From positions 682,001 through 746,000 of the forward strand of contig NC_064673.1 in the NCBI RefSeq assembly GCF_023278565.1: a stretch of 64,000 bases of DNA, written 5' to 3'. Below are positions 25,029-38,027 of this stretch, in pieces; position 1 is the stretch's first letter; every line of letters begins with the position of its first letter. This DNA comes from Colletotrichum lupini (lineage: Eukaryota > Ascomycota > Sordariomycetes > Glomerellales > Glomerellaceae). The position numbers and the translations under genes are program-made. The notes under the pieces are model-generated. The model saw only the letters and a program-made list of their open reading frames with translations, did no database searches and had not been told where the DNA came from.

Positions 25029-26004
25029 ATAGTATATCGTAGCTATTATAAGCCTACGGGGTAGGCCCTAGTTTTAGTTATATATATTAGGTCGTAATAG
25101 TAGGTCTTTTTTTTAAAAGTTTTATTTTTATAGACTTATAAGTAAGTCGTTATAGCCTAAGTTAGGGCTCGTTAAGTAATTCTTTTAAAAATACTAAGAT
25201 ATTTACTAAATCCTTAATATATTATTAACTAAAGCTTATTTTTAAAATTAAGGAGCGAGGATTTAAAATCGTAATACTTTACTTATTTTATTATTTATTA
25301 GGGAAAAAATATAAAATACTAGAGGCTAAATTAAAGTATTATAAATATATACGTCGTAGTCGTTCTTATAACGTAACTACTAGTACTATATATAATTATA
25401 AGGGGGTTTTTTTTTTACTAGTGTTTTTTTATATTAACTATATTCGTAATAGATTGTTTTTTATTTAAAACTAATAAGCTAGAACGTAAAAAAGAGATAA
25501 AAGAGCTTCTTTTTTAAAAACAGGTATAAGCTTTACGTTATATATAGGCTAAAATAGATTAATCTTTATTAAAGTTAAATCGTTTTTAGAAAAAAAAAAA
25601 GAATAGTATTTAAAAAGGGTAAAGTAATCCCTAATCCTCCCGATATTATTAATAAGAATAAGTCGGCCGCTATATAAGAGGTATAATTTAGTAATACTTT
25701 TAGAGTAATTAACTAGGATACTATAATAATTAAGAGTTCTAGCTTTAATTTTAATTTTAGTATTCTAAAAAGGATTTTTAAAAATTCTAGAAGTTCGTAA
25801 TAAGTTCTTATATATTCTTTTCGTATTTATAGCCCTTTTATTTAATAAAGAATTCTTATATTTACTCTTAACTTTATAATTAATAATTCGTTTAACTTTA
25901 TATTCTAATTAATTCGGTTTAATAATAATATAATCTTCTATATATAATCCTTTCAATATAAGTTTAAGTAATAAGATATAAAAAACGGGTTAATATCGTA
26001 TTAT

Positions 26005-27027
26005 TATTTTTTTTATTTTTACTTTTACTAGTTACTCGGGCGGTTCTTAATATCGATTATATAATATTAATACACGGTATTAGTAAATACTTATACAATC
26101 TTAGTAAACTATTTTTTAAATCTTTTACCTTTTTAACTTTCCCTCTTATAAAGTTTATAACTACGGATTATTAACGGCAATATTAAGTACCTAACGCTAC
26201 TACTTTATAAGCCCGCGCACCTAGCTAAGTTAGCTACCCTTTTAGGTATAGTAGCTTATAACGGTAGTATTGGAAATACCCTCGTTACCGTTGTTAAATA
26301 ATACCGACCTCTATAAGCACAATATCTGCCCTAATACTTTTAACTTTAATTTATATATATATATATATATTCGTTACCTCGTTTCCTTTATTAAAATTAA
26401 AAACGCTTCCCTCGCTATCCGTCGCTATTATACTATTACTATTACTATTTAACTATTTACCTTAAGTATACTTTATTAAAATACCGAGACGTTATTAATA
26501 ACTTATTAACCCTTAGGGCTTCCTTAATAACTAGAAATTATTTAATCTTATAAATATTATACTAAATAACCCCGAGCTATAAAAAGACCGCCTTAATAAA
26601 TACTATATTAGTAATATTAACTTATAAAAAATAGATAAATATATTATAATAAGCGTTATTTTTATTAATACCTTTTTAATATAATAAAGTAATATAAATA
26701 AGCCTAGACTTAATAATATAATTAAAAGGTTAAAAAAAGCGTAGGCGAGCGTATTAAATAGGAATATTAAGGAAAGATTATTATTAAATAAAATAAAAAG
26801 AGAAAGTAAGGGGTAGTATTTAGTTATTAGGAAGGTAATTAATATACTACGGCGGCGGGGTTATTAATATCTTAAGTTTAGTTAATATTAATAACTACGG
26901 CCGGCTATAGTTAATTATAAAGTTTTATTAAAGTACATAATAAAGATACTCGATATTAACCCTGATAAACTAACTTATTTATAAAGGCGAAGATAGCCCC
27001 CAATAAGGCGGACCGGACCCCAAAGGG
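26005..27027 (-). mobile_element. Family A full-length copy A6
   Basis: Perfect 14-bp duplication TAATATCGTATTAT at 25991-26004 and 27028-27041; 1023 bp. It interrupts G1. A 60-codon open frame near 26270-26452 lies inside and is not a gene. Confidence 0.9.
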
Positions 27028-28147
27028 TAATATCGTATTATATTTAGTAATCTTAGCTCGTAATTTATTAATAAGACCTTTTTGATAATTTTAAAAAGTC
27101 TAAGTTTTTTATAATCTAATTTATTACTTAGTTATTTCGTTTTAATATTATAATAAAAGAGATAAGTACTATCCCCCTTTTTTAAAAATAATCTTTTAAT
27201 CCTTAATCTATCCGCGTTTTTTTATATACTATTATATAAACTTAAAGTTTATTAATACTTATTTATAAATTTCCTTGAGTTTACTTATATTTATTATAGC
27301 TTTTATAGCTTATAGTCCTTATTATACTTCTCTATATATTATTAATTAGAATTTATAATTAAGGTAGAACGGAGATTCTCTTATACTTTTACTAACTACG
27401 CTACTATATATAAACTAGGTTATTAATAAAAGTACTACTTAATTATCCTAGTTATGGTTTATATAATAACGAAAGTATATTTTGAGGATTTAGTTAATCC
27501 TTTCTATTTATCTATCGGTTTATAAGTAAAATAATATTAATAGTTTATAGTTTATATTAAGTTACGAAATTAGAGATTTCTAAAACTTCGAAATAAATAG
27601 TTTATTTTTATTAGAAATAACTTCTTTTAATAAACCGTAATTCAAAAATATAACCTTAATAAATACGTATACTAGGTCTTTTATAGTACTAAATTCCTTC
27701 TAAAAAAGTAAAATAAGCAAACTTAGTAAGTCGGTTAATTATAACTAAGATACTATCGTACTATAGTTTAATAAATAGTTCTTTAAACTTCAATAGTTTA
27801 ATAATAAAGTCCTATATAGTTAATTACTATACTTTTATTAATAATTATAGTAATTATAGCTCGCTACATAATTTATACAGGCTATTTCTACTTTTTTTAT
27901 AGGTTACGTAGTCCTTAATTACTTTTATAATTTTAGTACGTATAGCGGATTTATTATAGTACTAACGAATCCGTTTTTACGTTTTAATAACTCCTTAGTA
28001 ACTGTATATTAATATACTATAAATTTCTATTATAAGCTTAGGGGTTATCTTTTTAATAAAGCTAGTATTAATCCTTTTAACTATTATAAAAAGTTGTATA
28101 ATTAGTATAAGGCTACCGTTCTTTTTCTATTTAAAAATAACTTATAT

Positions 28148-30231
28148 AGTAGTTTATTTCCGGCTTTATAAGTACAAAAGATCGACCTTAACGGGACTAC
28201 GTTTTTAAAAGAAATTACATAATACGGTATACTTTTTAACTATATAATACGTATAATATACCCTAAGTATACGTTTAACGTAATATAGTGATTTTAATAT
28301 AAAAACTACTATATAATTCGGGATAAGTAAGCTACCTTATTATTTACTAACAATAAGCTAAGTAATATACTTATATAGTGGCGCTAGTTAAAAAGGTTAA
28401 TAATAAAAGTCGGTTATAAAAGTCGGAGGCGGCCCTTAACTATAGAGGGTTTAAACTTTAATAATAATATAGAGGTTTTTAAAAAAAGGGCTAAAAGGGC
28501 TAATATTTAGCTACTTAGAGCTTATAAAAAAATTTTTTATCCTTTTTATTTCTAATATTACCTAAAGGTTTATTTAAACTAAATAAATCTACTAAATAAA
28601 CTTATTAAACGAACCTATTAATATATAAACTATTACTTATTAAGAACCTACTCTACTCCTAGTATATAGTTAGTAACTAGCGGGCTAAAGATAACCCTCA
28701 ATAGGTCCCCCCTTCTAGGGCTCGATAGATTAGGCCCCCTTAACGCCCTAACTATCGTAGCTAACATAAGTATACTTAAAGAGTAACATAATACTTTTTA
28801 ATAATACGGAATCTAGCAAAATAATAATATAAATACTATAAATAGCCGGGCTAATATAAATATTAAAATCTAGTATATTAATATTAGTTTAGAAATTATA
28901 CTTTATAAAGCTAGAAATCCCTCTAATATAGGCTATATTATAAACGTAAAGGAATATATAAGGGGTCCCCTAACTTTTAATAAAAAGGAGTACATAATAT
29001 AGGATCTAGCTACTTACGTAGGTTAGTACTAAGAGGTCTTATATATATTAAAGTAGCCCTTTAGGGTCCGGCCCGCCTCATTAGGGGCCTTCTTTGCCTT
29101 CACGGGCAAGCTGGTCTATTAGGGTTAATAAGACTTTATATTAACTAATAATAGCCGGCTATAGCCGGCTATAGTTAGTATAGCTATTATCGACTATTAA
29201 TACTAACTAAACTTAAGATATTAATAACCCTACTACCGTAGTATATTAATTACCCTCCGAATAGCTAAAAACTACCCCTTACTTTCTACCCTATTTAAGA
29301 ACTTTAATATATCCCTTTTAATCCTTCTTACTCTACTCTTACGCTACGTTTTTAAAATATTAATAATACTCTAAAATTAGTTAGGTCTTTTAAGGTTATT
29401 ATATTATATAAGCCAAGTACTAATTAAAATAATAGCTATATTAATATACCTCTTTTTAATTTTTAAATTAATAGTATTTAATCCGTATTCCTTTAGATAA
29501 TCGTACTATAGTTCGGGGTCCTCTAGTATAATACTTATAGGATTAAATTTCTAGTTATTAAGGAAGTCCTAGGGGTCGACGATAACTAGGTATCTCGGTA
29601 TTTTAATAGTATATATTTAAGAGTAAGTAGATGATTTAATAATAATAATAATAGGGTAATAGTAATAAACGACGAAAGAAGTAGCGTTTTTTAATTTTAA
29701 TAAAAGAAACGAAGTAATGAATATATATACGTATATAAGTTAAAGTTCAGAGTATTAAGGTAGATATTATAAGGTTAATATTATTTTTAATAATAGTAAT
29801 AAGGGTATTTTTAATATTATTATTATAAGCTGTAGTTACTTAAAAAGGTAAAGAACTTAGCTAGGTGCGTAGGCTTATAAAGTAGTAGCGTTGGGTACTT
29901 AATATTATTATTAATCCGTAATTATAAACTTTATAAGAGGGAAAGTTTAAAAAGGTAGAAAATCTAAAAAAAAATAGTTTAACGAGATAGTAGGAGTATT
30001 TACTAATACTATATATTAATACTATGTAGCTAATATCGAGAATCGCTTGAGTAGCTAGTAAAGGTAGAAATGAAAATAAATATATTAAAGTAGGTATAGC
30101 TCGCCCTCTAAATAGTTACGTAACAAAAGGTCGGGAGTTTTAATTAGTAATTAGGTATAGAGCGCAATATACTTAGTTTTCCTTAATACGTAATATATAG
30201 TACGGCCCCGGCGGATTGCTCCGTTAGGGGG
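28148..30231 (+). mobile_element. Family C copy C2, inserted in G1 and split by A7
   Basis: Starts AGTAGTTTATTTCCGGC and ends CGGATTGCTCCGTTAGGGGG. Flanking 17-bp repeats TTAAAAATAACTTATAT (28131-28147) and TTAAAAATAAATTATAT (30232-30248) differ at one base; G2 shows the uninterrupted target. Net length without A7 is about 1.05 kb. Non-coding. Confidence 0.85.
29057..30079 (+). mobile_element. Family A full-length copy A7, nested in C2
   Basis: Perfect 14-bp duplication ATATATTAAAGTAG at 29043-29056 and 30080-30093; 1023 bp from head to A-rich tail. Confidence 0.9.
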
Positions 30232-31279
30232 TTAAAAATAAATTATATTTCTTTAGGGACTACGACTTTATAATTAAGTCTTTTACCAAGAGCGTTTACT
30301 TTACTATTTTCTAAACCTTTTTAATAAATAATTCGGAAGTCTTATTTAAATAGGAATTCGCTCTATTTAACTTATTATTTATTTAAGTTCTTATTTATTA
30401 TAAAATTTATAAAGTTCTTATAGTCTATATAAACTATAACTTTATATTTAGTTCTAAATAATTATAATCTCTATCTTTAAAATACTTTAATAATCGCTAT
30501 TAGTTCTTTATTATAAATTTAATAATTCAATTCCGCTTCATAAAATATTTTAAAATAGAAGTAATATAAATAAAGCTTTTTTTACTTATCTTATTATCCT
30601 AGGACCGCTCTTATAATAAAGTTTAAAATATTAGTCTTAACTTCGAAAGGTTTTTAGGGGTCTAGGATTATAATAATTAGTTTAAAAACGACTATATTCT
30701 TAATTTTAATAAATACTTTTTTATACTTAGGATCTTAAATAAATAAAATATCTTTTTATATTAGGTTATTAAGAAGTTTAATTATATTAGTATAGTTTTT
30801 AAAATATTATTAATAAAAATTAATGAATCTTAAGAATCCTTATACGTCCTTAACGTTTTATAATATAGGCTAGTCCCTAATTACTTCTACTTTCAATACT
30901 TATATATAAATTTATTTTAATATAATAGTATATTTAAAGAAGTCCACTTTTTATATATAAAACTCGTACTTAGAGGGTTCGGTATATAGTTTAGCGTTTT
31001 AAAGCTTTTAAAATACTATATAAATATGCTTTTTATATATTTCAAGGTTAGGAAAAAAGATAAACTAGTTAGCTCCGTAAAATAGATCTCTAAGCTTAGT
31101 AATAAGTAGTAAAGGATAGTATTTTTTTTTCGTAATTTCGTTAAGTCTTTTATAATCGATAATAGGTCTTTATTTCTTTATTCTTTTTTTTAATACGAAA
31201 AATAAGAGTAATCCTATAGGAGAATTCGACGGTTAAATATATCCCTTCTCGAGTTTCTTATTAATATATTTATTAAAAT

Positions 31280-32267
31280 CTCTTTGGGGTCCGGTCTACC
31301 TCATTAGGGGCCATCTTCGCTTTTACGGGTAAGCTAGTCTATTAGGGTTAATATTAAGTGTTTTTATTACGTATTTTAATGAAAATTTATAACTAACTAT
31401 AGCCGGCTATAGCCGTTACTAAATACTAATAACCCCGCCGCCGTAGGATATTAATCGCCCTTTTAATAACCGAATACTACCCCTTACTTTCTCTTTTTAT
31501 CTTATTTAATAATAACATCTCCTTAACATTCTTATTTAATACGCTTAACTATGCTCTTTTTAAGTTCTTAATTATATTATTAAGTCTAGGCTTATTTATA
31601 TTATTTTATTATATTAAAAAGGTATTAATAAGGGCGACGTTTATAATAATATATTTATTTATTTTTTATAAATCGATATTATAGATATAGTATTTATTAA
31701 AGCGGTCTTTTTATAGCTCGGGGTTATTTAATATAATACTTATAAGATCGAACTTTTAGTTATTAAAAAAGCCCTAAGGGTTAATAAGTTATTAATAACG
31801 TCTTAGTATTTTAATAAAATATACTTAAAATAAACGGTTAGATAGTAATAGTAATAGTAATAGTAACGGCGAGGGAAGCGTTATTTAACTTTAATAAAAA
31901 AAACGAGGTAACGAATATATATATATATAAATAAAGTTAAAAGTACTAGGGTAGATATCGTAAGGTTAATATTATTTAAAAATAGCGATAAGGGCATCTC
32001 CGATTCTATATTATTATAAGCTATTATTACTTAGAAAGGTAGCTAACTTAGCTAGGTACGCGGGCTTATAAAGTAGTAGCGCCCATTATCGCCGTTAATA
32101 ATTCGTAGTTAAGAACTTTATAAGAGGGAAAGTTAAAAAGGTAGAAAATCTAAAAAAAATAGTTTATTAAGATAGTAGGAGTATTTATTAATACTATATA
32201 TTAATACTATATAAACGATATTAAGAACTCCCCGAGTAGCTAATAAAGGTAGAATATTAAAATAAAT
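31280..32267 (+). mobile_element. Family A copy A8 without matching target repeats
   Basis: Full-length head and tail, but the left flank is G1 pol sequence and the right flank is the family G LTR-like region, and I see no duplication. A deletion or recombination at this copy probably removed G1 gag. Confidence 0.7.
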
Positions 32268-32669
32268 TATATAACTACGATTATATAATAAAATAAAGAA
32301 CGGATACTTATAAATAAATAGGACGGGCGATTATAAATAAATAGGATAGATAACTATTTTATAAACTATTAAATAATAATAAAGAAGGATATTAGGAAGG
32401 ATATATTTAAAAATAAGACTTATATATAATATAAACTTAAACTAGGCTTAAAAATAAACTTCTTATAGCTTTTTTAATAATTGACTTAGTATTATATCTT
32501 ATAATCGCTTTTAACTATCTTTATTAAGAACCTTTTTAATAAAATTATGATTAATTAACGAAGCTTTATTTATTTTGAAACTTATAGATATAGCTTCAAA
32601 AAAGCTATTTATAACTACGATATTATTTACTTAGTACTTATAGCCTTAACTTTTATTAATATACTTATT
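32268..32669 (-). repeat. Family G LTR-like fragment
   Basis: Matches 23.5-23.7 kb and 57.0-57.29 kb (for example AAACTTAAACTAGGCTTAAA and the TATCTTATAATCGCTTTTAA stretch). It is inverted relative to the copy at 22-25 kb. Confidence 0.55.
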
Positions 32670-32685
32670 ATAACTAGCTAGTTAT

Positions 32686-32863
32686 TTATTTATTTTGATA
32701 TTCTAGCTTTGCTAGCTGCTCGGGCGATTCTCGATATCGAATACACGGTATTAATATACAGTATCAATGGATACTCCCACTGTCTCGATAGACTATTTTT
32801 TGGATTTTCTACCCTTTTAAGTTTCCCTCTTGCAAAGTTCATAACCACGGATTATTAACGGCG
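32686..32863 (-). mobile_element. Short family A copy, 178 bp, with 16-bp target duplication
   Basis: ATAACTAGCTAGTTAT (32670-32685) and ATAACTGGCTAGTTAT (32864-32879) flank it, differing by one G/A change. It keeps CA/TG dinucleotides (for example TGCTAGCTGCTCGGGCGATT) and is one of the best guides to the short-form consensus. Confidence 0.9.
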
Positions 32864-32944
32864 ATAACTGGCTAGTTATAATACTTTAATTACTTCTATT
32901 TAATAAGTTCCCTTTATAAAAAACTAACTAAATAGTATAAATAT

Positions 32945-34524
32945 ATTAACCTAGCTATTTATAATACTTATAATATTACTTAGCTAAATTCCGTACTGTT
33001 AGAAGGTACTATACTAATCCTCGGGCGTATTTATATTAGCTATAATAGCTATAGCGTCGAGCTAGCTAAGGGTACTTAGCCCGAGAGGAATAGACTTATT
33101 AATAGGCATTTTTAGAATAAGTTCTTGTTAAAATAGTATTTTAACTAGCTAACCTCTTAAATAGTTATCTAACTAGCTATCTAAGTAGTAATTTATATAT
33201 TAATAAGTTTATTTAATAAATTTATTTAGTAAATTTATTTAGTTTAAACAGAGAGTAGCTTTAAGTAATATTAAAAACGATAAAGATAAAAAAAATCTTT
33301 ATAAGCTTTAGTATAAGTAATAAATATTAGCTTATTTAGCCCTTTTTTAAAAAACCTCTACGTTATTATTAAAGTTTAGAACCTCTGCGGTTAAGGGCCG
33401 CCTTTAACTATTATAGCCGACTATTATAATTAACCATTATAACTAATTATTACGGCCGACTTTTATTATTAACCTTTTTAACTAGCGCTATTACTAAAAA
33501 GGGTAGCTTACTTATTCTAAATTAAATAATAATTTTCGTATTAAAATTACTATATTACGTTAAGCGCGTACTTAGGATATATTACGTATATTATATAGTT
33601 AAAAAGTATACTATATTATATAATTTCCTTTAAAAGCGTAATCCCGTTAAGGTCGATCTTTTATACTTATAAGGCCGGAAAAAGCGCCACTATATAAAAC
33701 CTCTTAGTACTAGCCCGTATAAATAACTAGATCTTATATTATATACTCCTTTTTATTAAAAGTTAAAGGACCCCTTATATATTCCGTTATATTTATAATA
33801 TAGTCTATATTAAAAGCATTTTTAGCTTTATAAAATATATTTTCGAGACTAATATTAATATACTAAATCTTAATATCTATATTAGCCCGGCTATTTATAA
33901 TATTTATATTATTACTTAACTAGATTTTATATTATTAAAAAGTACTACGTTACTCCTTAAGCATACTTGTATTAGTTATAATAACTAGGGCGTCGAGGGG
34001 GCCTAATTTATTAAGCTCTAGAGGGGGGGACTTATTAAGGGGCATTTTTAATAAAAATAGTAGTTTATATATTTATAAGTTCGTGTAATAAGTTTATTCA
34101 TTAAATTTATTTAATTTAAATAGAGCTTTGAATAATATTAAAAATAATAAAGATAAAAAGAATTTTTATAAGCTCTAGTACGAAGAGTAACTAGATATTA
34201 GCCCTTTTAGCCCTTTTTTTTAAAAAAAACCTCTACGTTACTATTAAAGTTTAGAACTTCTATAGTTAAGGGCCGCCTCTAACTTTTATAACTAACCTTT
34301 ATTATTAACTTTTTTAACTAGCGCTATTATAGTAGCTTACTTATCCCGAATTATATAGTAGTTTTTATATCGAAATTATTATATTATATTAAGTACATAT
34401 TTAGAGTATATTACGTATATTATATAATTAAAAAGTATATTATATTATATAATTTCTTTTAAGAGCGTAATCTTATTAAGGTCGATCTTTTGCGCTTATA
34501 AAGCCGGAAAAAAGCTACTATATA
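32945..34524 (-). mobile_element. Two truncated family C copies (C5, C6) in tandem
   Basis: C5 ends GCCGGAAAAAGCGCCACT at 33691. C6 begins within the C sequence at 33692 (CTCTTAGTACTAGCCCG) and ends GCCGGAAAAAAGCTACT near 34519. Both lack the CCCCCCGACGG end. Confidence 0.65.
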
Positions 34525-34558
34525 AAGTATCTTAAGTTTTTATTCCTTTATTCCCTTT

Positions 34559-34734
34559 TTTCATTTTTTATTTCTACCTTTATTAGCTACTCGGGCGATT
34601 CTTAATATTAGTCATAGAGTATTAACACACGGTATTAATAAATATTCCTACTATCTCATTAGACTATTTTTTTAGATTTTCTACCTTTTTAAACTTTCCC
34701 TCTTATAAAGTTTATAATTACGGATTAACGGCGA
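34559..34734 (-). mobile_element. Short family A copy, 176 bp
   Basis: Perfect 12-bp duplication TTTATTCCCTTT at 34547-34558 and 34735-34746. It lies in the D3 remnant. Confidence 0.8.
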
Positions 34735-34759
34735 TTTATTCCCTTTATCTTTAGCTTAT

Positions 34760-36270
34760 TTATTTTAATATTCTATTTTTATTAGCTACTTGGGCGATTT
34801 TTAATCTCGTTTATATAGTATTAATATATAGTATTAATAAATACTCCTACTATTCTAATAAACTATTTCTTTTTTAAAATTTTCTACCTTTTTAACTTTC
34901 CCTCCTATAAAGTTTATAACTATAGATTATTAATAATAATATTAAGTACTTAACTTTACTACTTTATAAGCTACCCCCTTAGCTGAGTTTATAGCCCGCT
35001 AGGTAATAGTAACTTATAATAGTAGTATTAGAAATACCCTCGTTATTATTATTAAATAATCTCGACCTCTATAAGCATAATATTTACCCTAATATATACA
35101 TATATATATTCGTTACCTCGTTTCTTTTATTAAAGTTAAAAACGCTACTTCTCTTACTATTTATTATAATTACGCTATTATTATTACTATTATTATTTAA
35201 CCGTTTACCTATTCTTAAGTATACTTTATTAAAATACTAAGACGCTATTAATAACTCGTTAACCCTAAAGGCTTTTTTAATAACTAAAAGTTTAATTTTA
35301 TAGATATTATATTTAATAACCCCGAGTTATAAAAAGACCGCCTTAATAAATACTATATTTATAATATTAACTTATAAAAAATAGATAAATATATTATAAT
35401 AAGCGTCGCTCTTATTAATATTCTTTTATATTATAGAGTATAAATAAGCCTAGACTTTATAATATAATTAGGAGCTTAAAAAGAGCGTAAGTAAGTGTTA
35501 CGAAGGTAACTTTGTTTACCTTATTATTCGCCTTATTATCAATATTACGTAAGCAAACTATATACCATATTAATCTACGATTTCTGTAGATTATTATAGG
35601 TATTGATTATGTAGGCAATACTGCTTATATAAGCTTACGTGAGCAATAGAAAGTACTAGAAGGTAACTAAATAATCTGGAATTTACTCGAGGCGGAATTA
35701 CGTACTACGATTACGTATTTACTTACGTATACGCTTATTAATTATATTATAATTAATAAGCAATGGAATATTCTAGTAGGAGGTTTTTATGCCTATATAT
35801 AGGCGTATATTTGCCTACCTAGACCTTTCGTTAAGCAAGCAACTTCTCATATAGTAATTTAACTATATTACTCTCTTTATTACAAAAACCTCTTTTATAT
35901 ACGCTTATATCCCCTATATTTATATATTCTTGCTTCTATATGAATATTCACTTTTTATATTCTTTATAAGAATATCCCGCATTACCTCGTTAAAGCTATA
36001 CGTGCTAGAGTAAGCGTATTAAATAAGAATATTAAAGAGAAGTTATTATTAAATAAAATAAAAAGAGAAAATAAGCAATAATATTTAGTTATTTAGAGGG
36101 TAATTAATATGTTACGGCGGGATCGTTAGTATTTAGTAACGGCTACGGCTAGTTATAATTAGTTATAAAGTTTTATTACGTAATAAAGACACTCGATATC
36201 AACCCTAATAGACTAGCTTGTTTATAAAGGCGAAGATGGCCCCTAATGAGGCGGACTAGACCCCAAAGGG
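34760..36270 (-). mobile_element. Family A copy A9 carrying a 514-bp LTR
   Basis: The 3' tail is near 34760 and the inverted head (GGACTAGACCCCAAAGGG) ends at 36270. The flanks are D3 sequence. A solo LTR at 35496-36009 interrupts it. Confidence 0.75.
35496..36009. repeat. 514-bp solo LTR, nearly free of RIP, copy 1
   Basis: Begins TGTTACGAAGGTAACTTTG and ends ATACGTGCTAGA. The 5-bp duplication GTAAG is at 35491-35495 and 36010-36014, and the uninterrupted target is visible in the family A copy at 26.73 kb. It is almost identical to 57290-57803. The superfamily cannot be told without an internal domain. Confidence 0.8.
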
Positions 36271-36718
36271 ATATTTAAGTTATATAATAGTTTTTTTTCG
36301 GCTTTATAAGTATAAAAGATAGACCTTAATAAGATTACGCTTTTAAAAAAAATTATATAATATAATATACTTTTTAATTATATAATATACGTAATATATC
36401 CTAAGTACGTACTTAACGTAATATAGTAATTTTAATACGAAAATTATTATTTAATTCAAAATAAGTAAGCTACTTTTAATAATAAGCTAAGTAATATACT
36501 TACGTAGCGGCGCTAGTTAAAAAAGTTAATAATAAAGGTCGGCTATAATAATTAATTATAATAATTAGTTATAATAATTAGAGGCGGCCCTTAACTATAG
36601 AGGTTCTAAACTTTAATAATAATATAGAGGTTTTTAAAAAAAAGGCTAAATAGGTTAATATTTATTACTTATATTAGAGCGTATAAAGATTCTTTTTATC
36701 CTTATTGCTTCTAATATT

Positions 36719-37212
36719 GAGTTTTGCTATCCGGGCAGTACTGTTTGGCTATCCGGGCAGTAATCCACTTTTTGGACCAATGAGGGCTTACAGCTCTAGA
36801 GCTCGGGCCACAACCCCACACCCGTACCCGCTGCACCTACCTACGGGCCACCCGGCGCAGTTACGTAAGGCAGCCGCAGGCACGTTCGGTCGTAATTGCC
36901 CACGGTCGCAATTACCCACGGTCGCAATTGCCTATAGAAATAGGTAATTGAGTAAGTAATTAAGTAGGTAAATAAGTAGGTAATTAAGTAGGTAATTAAG
37001 TAGGTAATTAAGCAGGTAATTGCGACCGTAGGTAATTACGACTATACGTACTTCTAGCTACCTTACGTAATTACGGTGCATATGCGCTAAGTAGCCCATG
37101 GGTAGGTATAGTGGGGTAAAAAAGTTTAGAGTTTAGATAGTAGGCTCTAATTGGTCTAAAAAGTGGATTACTGCCCGGATAGCTAAATAGTACTGCCCGG
37201 ATAGCAAAACTC
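36719..37212. mobile_element. 494-bp MITE with 8-bp target duplication (hAT-like), not RIP-mutated
   Basis: The ends are inverted repeats of about 65 bp: GAGTTTTGCTATCCGGGCAG at the left, its reverse complement CTGCCCGGATAGCAAAACTC at the right. The 15-bp core GCTATCCGGGCAGTA occurs twice within each arm. The 8-bp duplication CTAATATT is at 36711-36718 and 37213-37220, which fits the hAT superfamily. GC content and CA/TG use are normal, in strong contrast to the flanks. The 80-codon open frame inside (36705-36947) runs across the element border and is not a gene. Confidence 0.88.
36887..37036. repeat. Internal tandem repeats of the MITE
   Basis: Three 16-bp units of CGGTCGCAATTGCCCA type (36887-36934) are followed by about seven units of the 12-bp TAGGTAATTAAG (36940-37021), then an inverted partner GGTAATTGCGACCG. 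Confidence 0.85.
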
Positions 37213-38027
37213 CTAATATTACCTAAAGCTACTTTCTATTTAAACTAAATAAATTTACTAAAAGATTTATTAAATAAACTTATTAAATAAACTTATTAAA
37301 TAAACTTATTAATATATAAACTACTACTTAAATAGCTAGTTGGATAACTAGTTAAGGAGTTAACTAGTTAAAATACTACTTTCAAAAGAAGTTAAAAATA
37401 CTTATTAATAAGTCTACTCCTCTCGGGCTAGGCGCCCTTTTTAGCTAGCTTAACGCTATAGCTATTATAATTAATATAAATATATTTCAAAAGTAATAAA
37501 GTACTTTTTAATAATATAGAATTTAGCTAAATAATATTATAAATATTATAAATAGCCGGGCTAATATAAATATTAAAATTTAATATATTAATACTAGCTT
37601 AATTATAATAACTATACTTAACGGGCTAAGGGTATAAAAAGTTAAAATAATAAGCTAGTATTTTAAATAGCTCTTATAAGACCCGCTAAATAATAATAAT
37701 ACTTATATAAAAAAAGAGATTATACTAGACCTAGTTACTTATATAAGCTAGGATTAAAAGGTTTTATATATATTAAAATAAATAAAGCTCGCTTTGCAAG
37801 TAATTAGAATTTAAAAAGATTATAATAAAAGGTTAAGAGCTATTTATAAAAGGGAGATAATAATCGAGTTAGTTAACTACTATTTTAGTTAGTAATTAGG
37901 TATAGAGCGCATTATACCTAGTGTTCCTTAATACGTAATATATAGTACGGCCCCGGCAGATTACTCTATCGGGGGGTTAAATTTAGGTTATATTATTAAA
38001 CCTCGATATCTAATTCATAATATTTAT

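Larger units (their letters stand above)
22062..25100 (+). repeat. LTR-like region of family G, interrupted by A4, a solo LTR and A5
   Basis: After removing A4, the 190-bp solo LTR and A5, about 0.5 kb remains. Its pieces match, in inverted orientation, 32268-32669 and 56891-57289 (shared ATTAGGTCGTAATA, the GGCTTATAGTAGCTACGG region and the ATAATCGCTTTTAAC region). It is probably an LTR of family G, but its orientation relative to the adjacent pol fragment is unexpected. Confidence 0.5.
25101..31280 (-). mobile_element. Family G Ty3/gypsy fragment G1, interrupted by A6 and C2
   Basis: Pieces at 25101-25990, 27042-28130 and 30249-31280 join into one pol region on the minus strand. RT is seen at 31131-31169 (reads RPIIDYKRLNEIT). 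The integrase zinc-binding end is at 27867-27922 (KDYVTYKKSRNSLYK, with Cys and His changed to Tyr), followed by a DFIIKL stretch typical of the integrase core start. Gag is missing, apparently lost where copy A8 begins. It is a different family from gypsy-1 and fully inactivated. Confidence 0.8.
36286..37980 (+). mobile_element. Family C copy C4 carrying a MITE
   Basis: Duplication ATTTAAGTTATAT (36273-36285) and ATTTAGGTTATAT (37981-37993), one G/A difference. The end CGGCAGATTACTCTATCGGG lies at 37955-37976. The MITE at 36719-37212 interrupts it. Confidence 0.8.

Noticed and set aside
24554..26452. 60-66 codon open frames at 24554-24754 and 26270-26452
   Set aside because: They are the same internal segment of family A in opposite orientation (copies A5 and A6); low-complexity peptide, not conserved as coding in other copies.
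36705..36947. 80-codon open frame in GC-normal DNA
   Set aside because: It crosses the target duplication and left inverted repeat of the MITE into its satellite; no start context or domain.
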